Shown here: piece after piece, positions 8,044 to 16,031 of the stretch
How positions within the stretch are numbered: position 1 is the first letter of the stretch
Layout of the letters: every line of letters starts with the position of its first letter
NCBI GenBank assembly: GCA_030626085.1
Contig: DAOUPQ010000006.1
Location: forward strand, 1-23,669
Source of the DNA: Flavobacteriia bacterium
GTDB lineage: Bacteria; Bacteroidota; Bacteroidia; Flavobacteriales; Flavobacteriaceae
Direction of reading: 5' to 3'
DNA: 23,669 nucleotides
Translations under genes and position numbers: made by a program
Notes under the pieces: generated by a model
The model's database searches: none
Seen by the model: only the letters and a program-made list of their open reading frames with translations
What the model was told of the DNA's origin: nothing

Positions 8044-8302
8044 TTAAATATTATCTTCAGGTGATAAATATTTATAAATCAAACCGGCTAAAATTGGAGC
8101 TACCCAAAACAACCATAACTGCAGGATTAAAATGTGCACCGGAAATATGTCCTAACGCATAAACCATAGTCAAAACAGTTAAACCAAAAATAAATGCAAA
8201 ACCAACTCCCAAATCGGGAAATGATGCTACTAAAACCGCACTTCCACAACCGCCTAATACTAACCAAAGAGTGCCAATAAATTCTGCAACTAATTTTTTC
8301 AT
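8044..8302 (-). pseudogene. aqpZ: aqpZ remnant, internal deletion with frameshift
   Basis: Remains of an aquaporin Z water channel. Codons from the ATG at 8302 give a normal AqpZ start (LVAEFIGTLWLVLGGCGSAV, then GLTVLTM, HISGAHFNPAV), ending at the first NPA motif. The next segment, read in a shifted frame, is QLWLFWVAPILAGLIYKYL and then SPEDNI with TAA at 8044-8046, which is the AqpZ C-terminus. Everything between, including helices 3-5 and the second NPA, is missing, about 145 of the usual 230 residues. The junction lies near 8117-8124, around GCAG. As read, translation would end at 8072 after 76 residues with an aberrant tail. A second, smaller in-frame loss of three residues is suggested between VGF and FGLTV. 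The product cannot form a pore. Confidence 0.88.
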
Positions 8303-8500
8303 TTTTATTTATTAATATTGAACCTTTTTGTTTAATGGTATTATCTTGACTAAGATAATGAAAAAAGATCAACCTATTTCATAACTGGTAAATTTAGAAA
8401 GACTTAAACCTAAAATGGAATGATAAAACATACACCTTCTCAAATACATAACTGATCTCCCTATTTATCAGGGATTTGGCACATAATAATCTGAATTCGA
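8303..8500. other. Intergenic region upstream of the aqpZ remnant, no gene seen
   Basis: A 198-nt A/T-rich gap, the longest in the window. It holds an 8-bp inverted repeat (8340-8359) and a small hairpin with arms TCCCT (8458-8462) and AGGGA (8470-8474). The hairpin lies 27 nt past the stop of the CotH-like gene and lacks a T-run. No convincing ORF is present; the short frame at 8127-8372 is a shadow of aqpZ. Confidence 0.5.
8340..8359. promoter_or_regulatory. Perfect inverted repeat upstream of aqpZ remnant, possible operator
   Basis: Arms ATTATCTT (8340-8347) and AAGATAAT (8352-8359) are perfectly complementary around a 4-nt spacer GACT. The repeat lies 38-57 nt before the aqpZ ATG, in the range of a promoter operator. 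No T-run follows it on the minus strand, so a binding site is at least as likely as a terminator. Confidence 0.35.
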
Positions 8501-9562
8501 TTATTTGGTTCTTGCACGACTAATAAAATACTTTTCAAATTTTTTATCATTTTCTAGAATCTTATAAAACTCAACTATAAATTTTTTAGCCTCAAAGAAT
8601 TGATTTGGATCATTGAAGAATTCTTTTAAATTATCAATTGAAATAAATATTTGAGTTTTGTGACTAATATATTCATCTCTCACTTCTTGTAAAAGTAACT
8701 CATCTCTTTTATAGCCTTTATATAATCGTTGTGTAACCTCAGTGATTGTTAGTGGTATATTTTGAATATTTGAAACAACTGCATAACTTGAATTTACAAG
8801 ACCTGACATGTCAAAATCATATGGAATACTAATAAATTTTTTGTCGATAAATAATAACTTTTCATTATGTTGGTATTTTAATGAAAAATCAGTGTTTCCA
8901 ATTAAATATTGAAAAAATGAAATTTGTATAGCTGTAATAGTATCCAGATTCATGGGATGAATCGTTTTATCAAACTCCTTACCATTAAAACGTTCGGCAA
9001 CCTTATCAATATCTTCAATTAAGATTCCTTTTAACTCATGCTTCCTTTTCCGCTTACCCTTTTCTTCAATAAGATCAATATTTGCTAATCGTGTTTTAAA
9101 ATGATAAGGTGAAATAATTTCGTATAATTTATAGGCCATATATTCCTTTACCACGTAATCATCGTTGTATTTCTCTATCAAACATGGAAGAACAATTTTT
9201 AATTTTTTGTTTCCTTCAAATAAAGTTCCTTTTGTTATCGATTTCTTTAATTTCAATTTTAGGGGAACAAAATAACAGTTTTCTCGTCGATAACTTCCTC
9301 GAGCCCTAAGTTTAATCTTTATGGAATCCCATTCTACAGTTTCGTTTTTGTAAAATAGTGTTGATTCAATATATGTACTGTCATTAGTGTTCTTTTTTAT
9401 GTTTTTGATAGAGAATTTTAATTGAATTGAAAGTGGAAGCTGGTTTTGAAAAAGGGGAGTTATTTCTGCTAAATTTTTTTCACCAACATTGTTTTGGGAA
9501 TAAGATAAATTAGCAAAAATCACTTGAAGTGAAAGAAAAATAAATAACATTTGTCTTTTCAT
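8501..9562 (-). CDS. Secreted CotH-kinase-like protein
   Basis: A 353-residue exported protein with signal peptide at about residues 1-23 (ends SYSQ). The order of motifs matches the CotH atypical kinase fold. KLRARGSYRREN (about 83-94) resembles the RGNS region, followed by KLKIVLP. Then comes VVKEYMAYKLYEIISPYHFK (about 136-156), the usual helix and strand after the RN-Y-LA motif, and an insert rich in Lys and Arg. The likely catalytic region is GNTDFSLKYQHN followed by IPYDFDMSG (about 220-252), matching the conserved Asp/Asn and DxD residues. CotH phosphorylates spore coat proteins in Bacillus; here the organism is not expected to sporulate, so the target is unknown. The gap to the upstream hydrolase gene is 80 nt. 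Confidence 0.6.
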   Translation of the reverse strand: MKRQMLFIFLSLQVIFANLSYSQNNVGEKNLAEITPLFQNQLPLSIQLKFSIKNIKKNTNDSTYIESTLFYKNETVEWDSIKIKLRARGSYRRENCYFVPLKLKLKKSITKGTLFEGNKKLKIVLPCLIEKYNDDYVVKEYMAYKLYEIISPYHFKTRLANIDLIEEKGKRKRKHELKGILIEDIDKVAERFNGKEFDKTIHPMNLDTITAIQISFFQYLIGNTDFSLKYQHNEKLLFIDKKFISIPYDFDMSGLVNSSYAVVSNIQNIPLTITEVTQRLYKGYKRDELLLQEVRDEYISHKTQIFISIDNLKEFFNDPNQFFEAKKFIVEFYKILENDKKFEKYFISRARTK

Positions 9563-9603
9563 ACCATGGCATTTATTTGTAATAAAATTAATGAATTATT
9601 TTA

Positions 9604-9620
9604 AATAGGATCAATCTATT
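9604..9620 (-). terminator. Weak hairpin between hydrolase and CotH-like genes
   Basis: Arms AATAG (9604-9608) and CTATT (9616-9620) with further GAT/ATC pairing allow a short A/T-rich stem, followed on the minus strand by TTAAAAT. It lies about 22 nt after the hydrolase stop at 9643. Weak support. Confidence 0.25.
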
Positions 9621-9642
9621 GCCATCAAAACTTCAGATAGTT

Positions 9643-10581
9643 TTAAATAAGATTAATAAACTCAAAAATTAGCTCTATTAACCCTTCTTTTAACGGGAGA
9701 TCAGGCTGACTATAAGTTTGGATATTTTTTTGTCTGTCCATTTCAACTTCCTTTAAAATATGATTCATACCTTCAATTATTTCTAATTTTGCTTTAGGAT
9801 TTGCTTTCTTCAATAATTCTGCTTCACTAACCGTTACCTGAATATCTGTAGTACCCTGAATGATCAAAATCGGTATTTTCAATTTTGCAATTTCTATTTG
9901 CGGGTTGTATTTAAACCATGAAATTATATATGGTTGTACACTTGGTCTAAATAAAGTATTTAACATTTGAGGAACCTCTGCTATCGTATCTCCTTTTTCT
10001 AATTTATCAATAATTGGAAGCGCAGCTTCTAAAACAACCGGAGGCTGACCCGCTAATTGAGTTCTTAAAATATCTGCTGCCGGTCTCCCAACCCCTGCAA
10101 TTGAAATATATTTATCAACATTGGCTCGCTGCGAAGCTATCATCCCGATTAATGATCCTTCACTATGTCCGATAACCACTACTTGATTAAACCTCTTATC
10201 TTTTTTTAATAATTCTACCCAATGTTTGGCATCATCAATATAATTTTCAAAACGCAAATCGCTTTCTTGTAAACCGGCATCTTTACTCTTAGCAATCCCT
10301 CGTTTATCATATCGTAAAGTTGCAATACCATTTTCTGATAGACCTTCTGCTATCAATTTTAATGAATTGTTTTTCATATAGGGATTATTACCATCCCTGT
10401 CAGTTGGTCCTGAACCTGCAATGATCAAAGCTACAGGTATATTATTCTCCTTTTCAGGAAACAAAAGTGTGCCTTCAATATTTCCTGCTTTGGTAGTTAG
10501 CGTAATGTTTTCTTCTTTTTGAGCATAAAAATGCATACTGAATAATATAAAAAATAAAAAAATAATTATTTTGTTTCCCAT
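9643..10581 (-). CDS. Exported alpha/beta hydrolase
   Basis: A 312-residue hydrolase with a signal peptide (residues 1-20, ending FYAQ). The alpha/beta fold is clear: strand and oxyanion segment VALIIAGSGPTDRDGNN (about 50-66), nucleophile elbow GHSEG with Ser140, acid Asp246 in IQGTTDIQV, and His274 in GMNHILKE. The GSGPTDRDGN segment is typical of exported Bacteroidota hydrolases annotated as esterases or acyl-hydrolases; the substrate cannot be read. It is exported, so likely acts in the periplasm. It is divergent from the RetSat-like gene with a 139-nt shared upstream region. The ATG at 10581 is the start that gives a proper signal peptide. Confidence 0.85.
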   Translation of the reverse strand: MGNKIIIFLFFILFSMHFYAQKEENITLTTKAGNIEGTLLFPEKENNIPVALIIAGSGPTDRDGNNPYMKNNSLKLIAEGLSENGIATLRYDKRGIAKSKDAGLQESDLRFENYIDDAKHWVELLKKDKRFNQVVVIGHSEGSLIGMIASQRANVDKYISIAGVGRPAADILRTQLAGQPPVVLEAALPIIDKLEKGDTIAEVPQMLNTLFRPSVQPYIISWFKYNPQIEIAKLKIPILIIQGTTDIQVTVSEAELLKKANPKAKLEIIEGMNHILKEVEMDRQKNIQTYSQPDLPLKEGLIELIFEFINLI

Positions 10582-10720
10582 GATCTTTCTAAGTATTTGA
10601 ATGAAAAATAAAAGTAAAGGATTTTACTATAAAAACAGGAACTAAACACACAAAAACATCTATAGATATCATAATTTCAGGCATTTTTTTGTAATTTGTA
10701 GTTTTTGAATATTAAATATC

Positions 10721-12313
10721 ATGATACAATCTTATAAACAAAATCCTCAGTTACAAAAAAACTATGATACCATTATCATCGGATCAGGTATGGGTGGATT
10801 AACAACAGCTGCTTTTTTAGCAAAAGAAGGACAAAAAGTGCTTGTTTTAGAGCGACATTATACTCCTGGGGGGTTTACACATATTTTTAAACGTAAAGAT
10901 TACGAATGGGATGTTGGTATACATTATATCGGTCAAATGCAAAATCCTAAAAGCATGTTGAAACAACTTTTTGATTATATTACTGATAAGCAACTACATT
11001 GGGAAGATTTGGGAGAAGTTTATGATAAAATTATTATTGGTAATAGATCTTATGACTTTGTTAAAGGTGTCAAAAATTTTAAAGTAAAAATGATATCTTA
11101 TTTTCCTGATGAAAAAGAAGCAATTGATAAATATATCGACACCATTTATGCTGCATCTAAAACAATAAGAAAATTTCAAATTGATAAAGTGATACCACCA
11201 ATAGCGAGTAATTTAATTGGTGGTTTTCTTAGAAATCCTCTTTATAAGTATTCTGATAAAACTACCTATGAAGTATTGCGCACCATCACTAAAAATGAAG
11301 AGTTGATCAAAGTTTTAACAGGTCAATACGGCGACTTCGGATTACCCCCTAAAAAAAGTAGTTTTTTAATGCATGCGCTTCTGGTTAGCCATTATTTTAA
11401 CGGTGGTAGTTTTCCGGTAGGAGGATCATCACAAATTGTAAAGACAATAGAGCCAATAATTGCTAAATCAGGTGGTACGATCCTTATCAATGCAGAAGTT
11501 GATAAGGTCATTATTGAAAACAATACTGCCATTGGTGTGAAAATGACAGATGGCAAAAAAATTTATGCAAAAAAAATTGTTAGTGGTACCGGTGTTATGC
11601 ATACTTTTAATAAACTTCTACCCCAAGAGACTATTGCTAAATTTAATTTGAAAGCTCAATTACAAAAAGTAGACCATTCCATCTCACATGTTGGTTTGTA
11701 TATCGGGTTAAAAGGAACTACAGAAGAGCTTCAACTCCCAAAAAGTAATTATTGGATCTATCCTGATGATTGTGATCACGACACTTGCGTGGAAAGATAT
11801 TTAGATGATATCAATAAACCTTTTCCTTTAATATTCATCTCATTTCCATCAGCAAAAGATCCCGACTGGCAAAACAGATATCCGGGACGAAGTACAATTG
11901 ATATCATTACTTTGGCACCATACGATATGTTTAAAAAATGGAAAGAAACAAAATGGATGAAAAGAGGTGCTGATTATAAAGCTTTAAAAGAAGATATCTC
12001 ACAACGATTACTCAATGAACTTTATAAACAATTACCTCATGTAAAAGGAAAAATTGATTATTACGAATTATCAACACCACTTTCTACTCAAAATTTTGTG
12101 AATTATGATAAAGGTGAAATCTACGGAATTGATCATAGTCCAAAACGCTTCAAACAAAAGTTCTTAAGGCCAAGAACACCAATAAAGAACTTTTATCTTA
12201 CCGGACAAGATATTGTTAGTTGTGGTGTTGGAGGTGCCTTATTTTCAGGAGTTTTAACTGTTTCGGCTATGACCGGCACTAATATTATAAAAAAGGTTTT
12301 AATGGAAAAGTAA
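10721..12313 (+). CDS. RetSat / phytoene-desaturase-like FAD oxidoreductase
   Basis: A 530-residue flavoprotein of the carotenoid isomerase / all-trans-retinol 13,14-reductase (RetSat) group. The FAD dinucleotide-binding motif is IIIGSGMGGLTTAAFLAKEG (about 19-38), followed by VLVLERHYTPGGFTHIF and WDVGIHYIG, the RetSat-like signature. A second nucleotide-binding region includes GGSFPVGGSSQIVKTIEPII and a C-terminal FAD motif NFYLTGQDIVSCGVGGAL (about 492-509). Family members saturate or desaturate polyene chains; here a carotenoid or other isoprenoid is plausible, but the substrate is not shown. There is no signal peptide. It is one of only two plus-strand genes and has no carotenoid neighbours. 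A near-match TAATTTG box precedes it around 10691. Confidence 0.88.
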   Translation: MIQSYKQNPQLQKNYDTIIIGSGMGGLTTAAFLAKEGQKVLVLERHYTPGGFTHIFKRKDYEWDVGIHYIGQMQNPKSMLKQLFDYITDKQLHWEDLGEVYDKIIIGNRSYDFVKGVKNFKVKMISYFPDEKEAIDKYIDTIYAASKTIRKFQIDKVIPPIASNLIGGFLRNPLYKYSDKTTYEVLRTITKNEELIKVLTGQYGDFGLPPKKSSFLMHALLVSHYFNGGSFPVGGSSQIVKTIEPIIAKSGGTILINAEVDKVIIENNTAIGVKMTDGKKIYAKKIVSGTGVMHTFNKLLPQETIAKFNLKAQLQKVDHSISHVGLYIGLKGTTEELQLPKSNYWIYPDDCDHDTCVERYLDDINKPFPLIFISFPSAKDPDWQNRYPGRSTIDIITLAPYDMFKKWKETKWMKRGADYKALKEDISQRLLNELYKQLPHVKGKIDYYELSTPLSTQNFVNYDKGEIYGIDHSPKRFKQKFLRPRTPIKNFYLTGQDIVSCGVGGALFSGVLTVSAMTGTNIIKKVLMEK

Positions 12314-12354
12314 ACTGAAATAAAATAATTCCAATCAATACAGGAAACAAAATT

Positions 12355-13209
12355 TTAACTTTCTTTCTTAATGATAGTTTTCATATCAGACCTAAAGTGT
12401 AGATCCATTTGAGGAAACGGTATGTTAATATTATTTTCTATGAATTTTTTATTAATAATTCTTCTAATATCGCTTTTTACTCTTTCAATTCTAAAAATAT
12501 TATCGCTAAAAAAAAGAAGCTCAAAATCTAACGATGAATTTCCAAAATCAATAAAACGACTTTCTGCTTGTTTTTTATTATCTACTAAAGGGTGTTCCAT
12601 TACACTTTCTTTAAGAATTTTGATAACCAAATCAACATCACTTCCATAAGCTACGCCAACTTTAATTTTAAATAGGGTTGTTTTAGATTGATTACTCCAA
12701 TTTATCACTTTATTAGTTGTAATTAATGAATTGGGAATTAAAACAACGATATCCCGCCTATTCAATCCTTTAGATGTACGAAGACCAATTTCCTGAATAA
12801 TAATAATATCACCATCAACATCTAATACATCCCCAACCTTAACCGAATGCTCGAAAAGTAAAATTAAACCCGAAATAATATCATTAAATGTTTGTTGTAA
12901 ACCAAGCCCAACACCAACCAACAATGCTGCAGAACCTGCTATCAATAAAGTAACTTTAATACCAATGGTTTCTAACATTAAAGATATTGCAATAATCCAA
13001 ATTATATATTTAATAATTTGATACAAAGCATAAGCCGTACCTTCATCTAATTTATTAGATTTATCTCGATTAAATGCCTTTTTAATCAACCATAAAATAA
13101 ATTTAGTGATAAAATATATTGCAATTATACTCACTATTGATAAAACGGTTAAAGTATATTCATTAACATGAATTAATTCAAATTCCAAAAATTTTCTGAG
13201 TGTTTCCAT
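12355..13209 (-). CDS. MscS-family mechanosensitive ion channel
   Basis: A 284-residue inner-membrane channel of the small-conductance MscS type, opening under hypo-osmotic tension. Three helices are seen at about 19-43, 59-83 and 87-118. The third is the Gly/Ala-rich pore helix (AGSAALLVGVGLGLQQ), leading to FNDIISGLILLFE. The beta domain follows, with VKVGDVLDVDGDIIIIQEIGLRTS and the characteristic PNSLITTNKVINWS (about 158-172). Length matches MscS. It lies 37 nt downstream of the CvfB-like gene and may share its transcript. It is convergent with the RetSat-like gene, and I see no terminator in the 41-nt gap. Confidence 0.93.
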   Translation of the reverse strand: METLRKFLEFELIHVNEYTLTVLSIVSIIAIYFITKFILWLIKKAFNRDKSNKLDEGTAYALYQIIKYIIWIIAISLMLETIGIKVTLLIAGSAALLVGVGLGLQQTFNDIISGLILLFEHSVKVGDVLDVDGDIIIIQEIGLRTSKGLNRRDIVVLIPNSLITTNKVINWSNQSKTTLFKIKVGVAYGSDVDLVIKILKESVMEHPLVDNKKQAESRFIDFGNSSLDFELLFFSDNIFRIERVKSDIRRIINKKFIENNINIPFPQMDLHFRSDMKTIIKKES

Positions 13210-13246
13210 TCTATCTGTTTATAACATCAAAAATTAGGTTTATTGA

Positions 13247-14077
13247 CTACAGTAATTTAATTCCGTCATTATAAATCTCAACGATCTTTTGTTTGTATAA
13301 ATTTCCCAGGCTTCTTTTAAAAGCTTTTTTGCTCAATCCTAATTGATGTTTAATATCTTCCGGAGTACTTTTATCTGTCAATTCTAAAAATCCTTCATTC
13401 TGCTTCAATGCTGTTAGAATAATTTCAGAATTTTTATCAATACTTTTTTTATACCCAATAGGCTCTAAAACAATATCAATTTTTCCGTCTTCTCTTACTT
13501 GTTTTACATATCCTTTTATCTTGTCTCCAGGATATAAATTCTTGTGAATATCAGATGTAAAGATCAATCCATTATATTTATTATTCACGATCGTACTCAT
13601 TCCAAGGTCATTCATTTTATACAATAAAAGATCTACTTCATCTCCTTGTTTTACATCTATATCATTATTTATTAAGTACTTACTAACTTTATTTGATCCA
13701 AACAATCTATTATTTTTTTCATCTTTTAGCATATATATAATATACCAATTTTCTTCCTTCATCCTTTCTTTTTGCTCATCATAAGGAATCATCAGATCCT
13801 TTGGCAAACCCCAGTCCATAAAAGTTCCGTGTTTACTAATCTCTCTAACCTTTAAATAGGCAAATTCTCCTAATTGAATATTTGGTTTTAACGTAGTTGC
13901 TACAATACGATCTTTGGCATCTTTATAAATAAAAACCTCTTTATCATCATCAATATTTAATTCGTCATTCACTAATGATCTTGATAAAAATACTTCATTC
14001 TTTTCTTCATCCTGAAGTTCGTAGCCATACTCTGTTTTCCTAACTACTTTAAGTTTATTTATTGTTCCAATTTCCAT
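13247..14077 (-). CDS. CvfB/YitL-type S1 RNA-binding protein
   Basis: A 276-residue protein of the CvfB family. Several S1-like OB folds are visible: FAYLKVREISKHGTFMDWGL (about 71-90, the first canonical S1), a central one near VDLLLYKMNDLGMSTIVNN, and DKIKGYVKQVREDGKIDIVL (about 185-204). The last 60 residues form a winged helix (DKSTPEDIKHQLGLSKKAFK) closing at IKLL. CvfB binds RNA and affects virulence-gene expression in Staphylococcus; its role in Bacteroidota is unclear. The stop is a natural TAG, which shows that TAG terminates in this genome. The gap to the metallophosphoesterase gene upstream is 14 nt. Confidence 0.9.
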   Translation of the reverse strand: MEIGTINKLKVVRKTEYGYELQDEEKNEVFLSRSLVNDELNIDDDKEVFIYKDAKDRIVATTLKPNIQLGEFAYLKVREISKHGTFMDWGLPKDLMIPYDEQKERMKEENWYIIYMLKDEKNNRLFGSNKVSKYLINNDIDVKQGDEVDLLLYKMNDLGMSTIVNNKYNGLIFTSDIHKNLYPGDKIKGYVKQVREDGKIDIVLEPIGYKKSIDKNSEIILTALKQNEGFLELTDKSTPEDIKHQLGLSKKAFKRSLGNLYKQKIVEIYNDGIKLL

Positions 14078-14091
14078 TTAATTAGTTAAAG

Positions 14092-15996
14092 TTATCTCAG
14101 TTTATATGCATCAAATTTCTCTAAAGTATCAGGATTAACCACTTCAACCTCAATTTCTTTACCATCAACCTGAAATAATACCAAAGCATTTTGTGTAGAA
14201 AAGCCTGTTACTTTATCCGTCCAGGGAGTTTGATCCTGAGCGTAATAAGGAGCCCCTGCAGCTCCATTATTGATTTGATAAATAGTTCTGCTTAATTTGA
14301 TCTTTTCCGATATGTAATTTTCAGGGTAGATATTGGTATCTGGTCCAATTTCAGTTCTGCAATAGTTGTGTTCATCTCCGGTTAAAATAGCAATTACCTT
14401 AGTGCTTTTATTTACAAAAAGATCTAACAACTGGTCTCTTCTTTCAATAATTCCTTTATCAAGTGGTTTTCCTGCAACCCATGTTCTGGGTTCATTTCTC
14501 CCACTATACCACATATCATCACCAACATGACCTCCATTGGGAAAAAACGGAGTATGTTCAGTAATAAAAACATGATCGATATTGTTATCTTTTTCAAGTT
14601 TATAGATCGTTTCTTTAACCCATTCAAGCTGATTGTCCATTATATAAGCGTGTAAACCACCACTTGTAAAAGGAATTAATCTAGTTGAGGGTGCATAAAA
14701 ATAATTTGAATTCATCACAACTACAGCAACGTTATCATAGGTATAATAAAAAACGTTCTCATCATATGAAGGAAAATCAATTTTATTTGGATCAGGATCA
14801 TATTTTGCACCATCCTCACTTGAAGGTCCGTTTTTTGGATTTACAAAATTATTTGCAAAAACAACTTCAGCCGACTCAGTTTCAAAAGGAAATCTATCAA
14901 CATAAGCCCTGAAATTATTTTCTTTACCTTCAAAGATCTTACTTAAAGCTTCATGATTTCCCATGCTTATATACACAGGGAAATAATGTGTAAAAGGTTC
15001 AATTGCTCTTTTCCAATTGGCATATTGCAAATTCATTTGATCTTTATCAGTTAAATATCCATTGATCAGATCTCCGGAAAATTGCATAAAACTTATATTT
15101 TTATATTTTGCCAATGCCATGATCTTTTTCATGATATAAGAATTTACTCCATGAATATTTCTTTCTCCCCCTCCTTTACCATTTCTGGAATCACTTGCAT
15201 AAGCAAATAAAAATGGTTTTCGATCACCCGGATTATGTGCTGTTCTAAAACTAAATTCCTGAGTATTATTACCAACATTTACTGTGTAATTATACTCTTT
15301 ATCTGCTGATAATCCCATGATTTTTATTTCGTGATGTGTGCCATTTTTGGAAGTATGATCTTTCCCATCAATAGTAACTTTAGCAATAGCAGGCATATTT
15401 GTTTCAAAAGAAATTGTGGCTCCATCAGCAGTTAGTAAATTTATAAACGGACCTTCAATAATAGTGTTATCTACTTCAAAAACGCCATCTTTAAATAAAA
15501 AAGAAACTTTTCCATCATATAAAATATCACCCTTTTCATTGAGTACCCGATAACCAAGTGTTCCCATTCCGCTCTTCTCCCATCCAATCATATCAAATGT
15601 TCCTCGCATTGATCTTATATTAATATTGGTCTTACTCTTACTAATTGTTGATAATTGCCTGAAATAAACTGGCATTGGATGTTTAGAATCACCATATGGT
15701 ATAAATCCATAATATAAAAAACCACTAAAATCTGGAATGCCAAAATCAAATTTTATTCCTTTGGCAGTACCTGCCGGACTACCTTTTAAATTAGTTAAAG
15801 TATAATCAGCTTTATGATCTCTCTCATAATACCTTATACTGTCTTTTTCTATATAATACTTACCTTGTTCATCTTGATGAATATTGGTGTAAACTGAAGG
15901 AATATTAGTCTCTTTATTAATTTGACCAATTGTTTTGTAGGAAAAAAATATTAAAATAAAAATACTTAAATACCTGGTTGTTAAGCTAAATTTCAT
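14092..15996 (-). CDS. Exported metallophosphoesterase with purple-acid-phosphatase-like N-terminal domain
   Basis: A 634-residue protein with signal peptide (residues 1-25, ending TIGQ). The first 180 residues are beta-rich and unassigned. A fibronectin-III-like domain at about 185-252 (ATISFETNMPAIAKVTIDG) is like the N-terminal domain of purple acid phosphatases. The calcineurin-type phosphoesterase core follows, with metal ligands in FAYASDS (Asp269), FSGDL (Asp309), SMGNHEA (Asn347, His348), ITEHTPF, and ILTGDEHNYCR. All the metal-binding positions appear present, so a two-metal phosphatase or phosphodiesterase is likely, acting in the periplasm or outside. The substrate is unknown. A C-terminal beta extension ends YKLR. 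It starts 35 nt from the ThrRS-editing-like gene. Confidence 0.85.
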   Translation of the reverse strand: MKFSLTTRYLSIFILIFFSYKTIGQINKETNIPSVYTNIHQDEQGKYYIEKDSIRYYERDHKADYTLTNLKGSPAGTAKGIKFDFGIPDFSGFLYYGFIPYGDSKHPMPVYFRQLSTISKSKTNINIRSMRGTFDMIGWEKSGMGTLGYRVLNEKGDILYDGKVSFLFKDGVFEVDNTIIEGPFINLLTADGATISFETNMPAIAKVTIDGKDHTSKNGTHHEIKIMGLSADKEYNYTVNVGNNTQEFSFRTAHNPGDRKPFLFAYASDSRNGKGGGERNIHGVNSYIMKKIMALAKYKNISFMQFSGDLINGYLTDKDQMNLQYANWKRAIEPFTHYFPVYISMGNHEALSKIFEGKENNFRAYVDRFPFETESAEVVFANNFVNPKNGPSSEDGAKYDPDPNKIDFPSYDENVFYYTYDNVAVVVMNSNYFYAPSTRLIPFTSGGLHAYIMDNQLEWVKETIYKLEKDNNIDHVFITEHTPFFPNGGHVGDDMWYSGRNEPRTWVAGKPLDKGIIERRDQLLDLFVNKSTKVIAILTGDEHNYCRTEIGPDTNIYPENYISEKIKLSRTIYQINNGAAGAPYYAQDQTPWTDKVTGFSTQNALVLFQVDGKEIEVEVVNPDTLEKFDAYKLR

Positions 15997-16031
15997 AATA
16001 TTAATTTTAATGTAAATATATTTCTTTTTGT

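Noticed and set aside
8127..8372. 81-residue minus-strand frame over the aqpZ remnant
   Set aside because: It overlaps aqpZ in another frame, with no family features; the aqpZ reading explains the DNA.
10691..10697. TAATTTG as the RetSat-like gene's -7 box
   Set aside because: One base short of the TAnnTTTG pattern and no -33 box at the right spacing; mentioned only as a near-match.
12314..12354. Terminator between convergent RetSat-like and MscS genes
   Set aside because: I found no stem longer than 4 bp in the 41-nt gap.
14685..14912. Plus-strand 75-residue frame rich in His, Gln and Asn
   Set aside because: Antisense to the metallophosphoesterase core. The unusual composition is a by-product of its codons.
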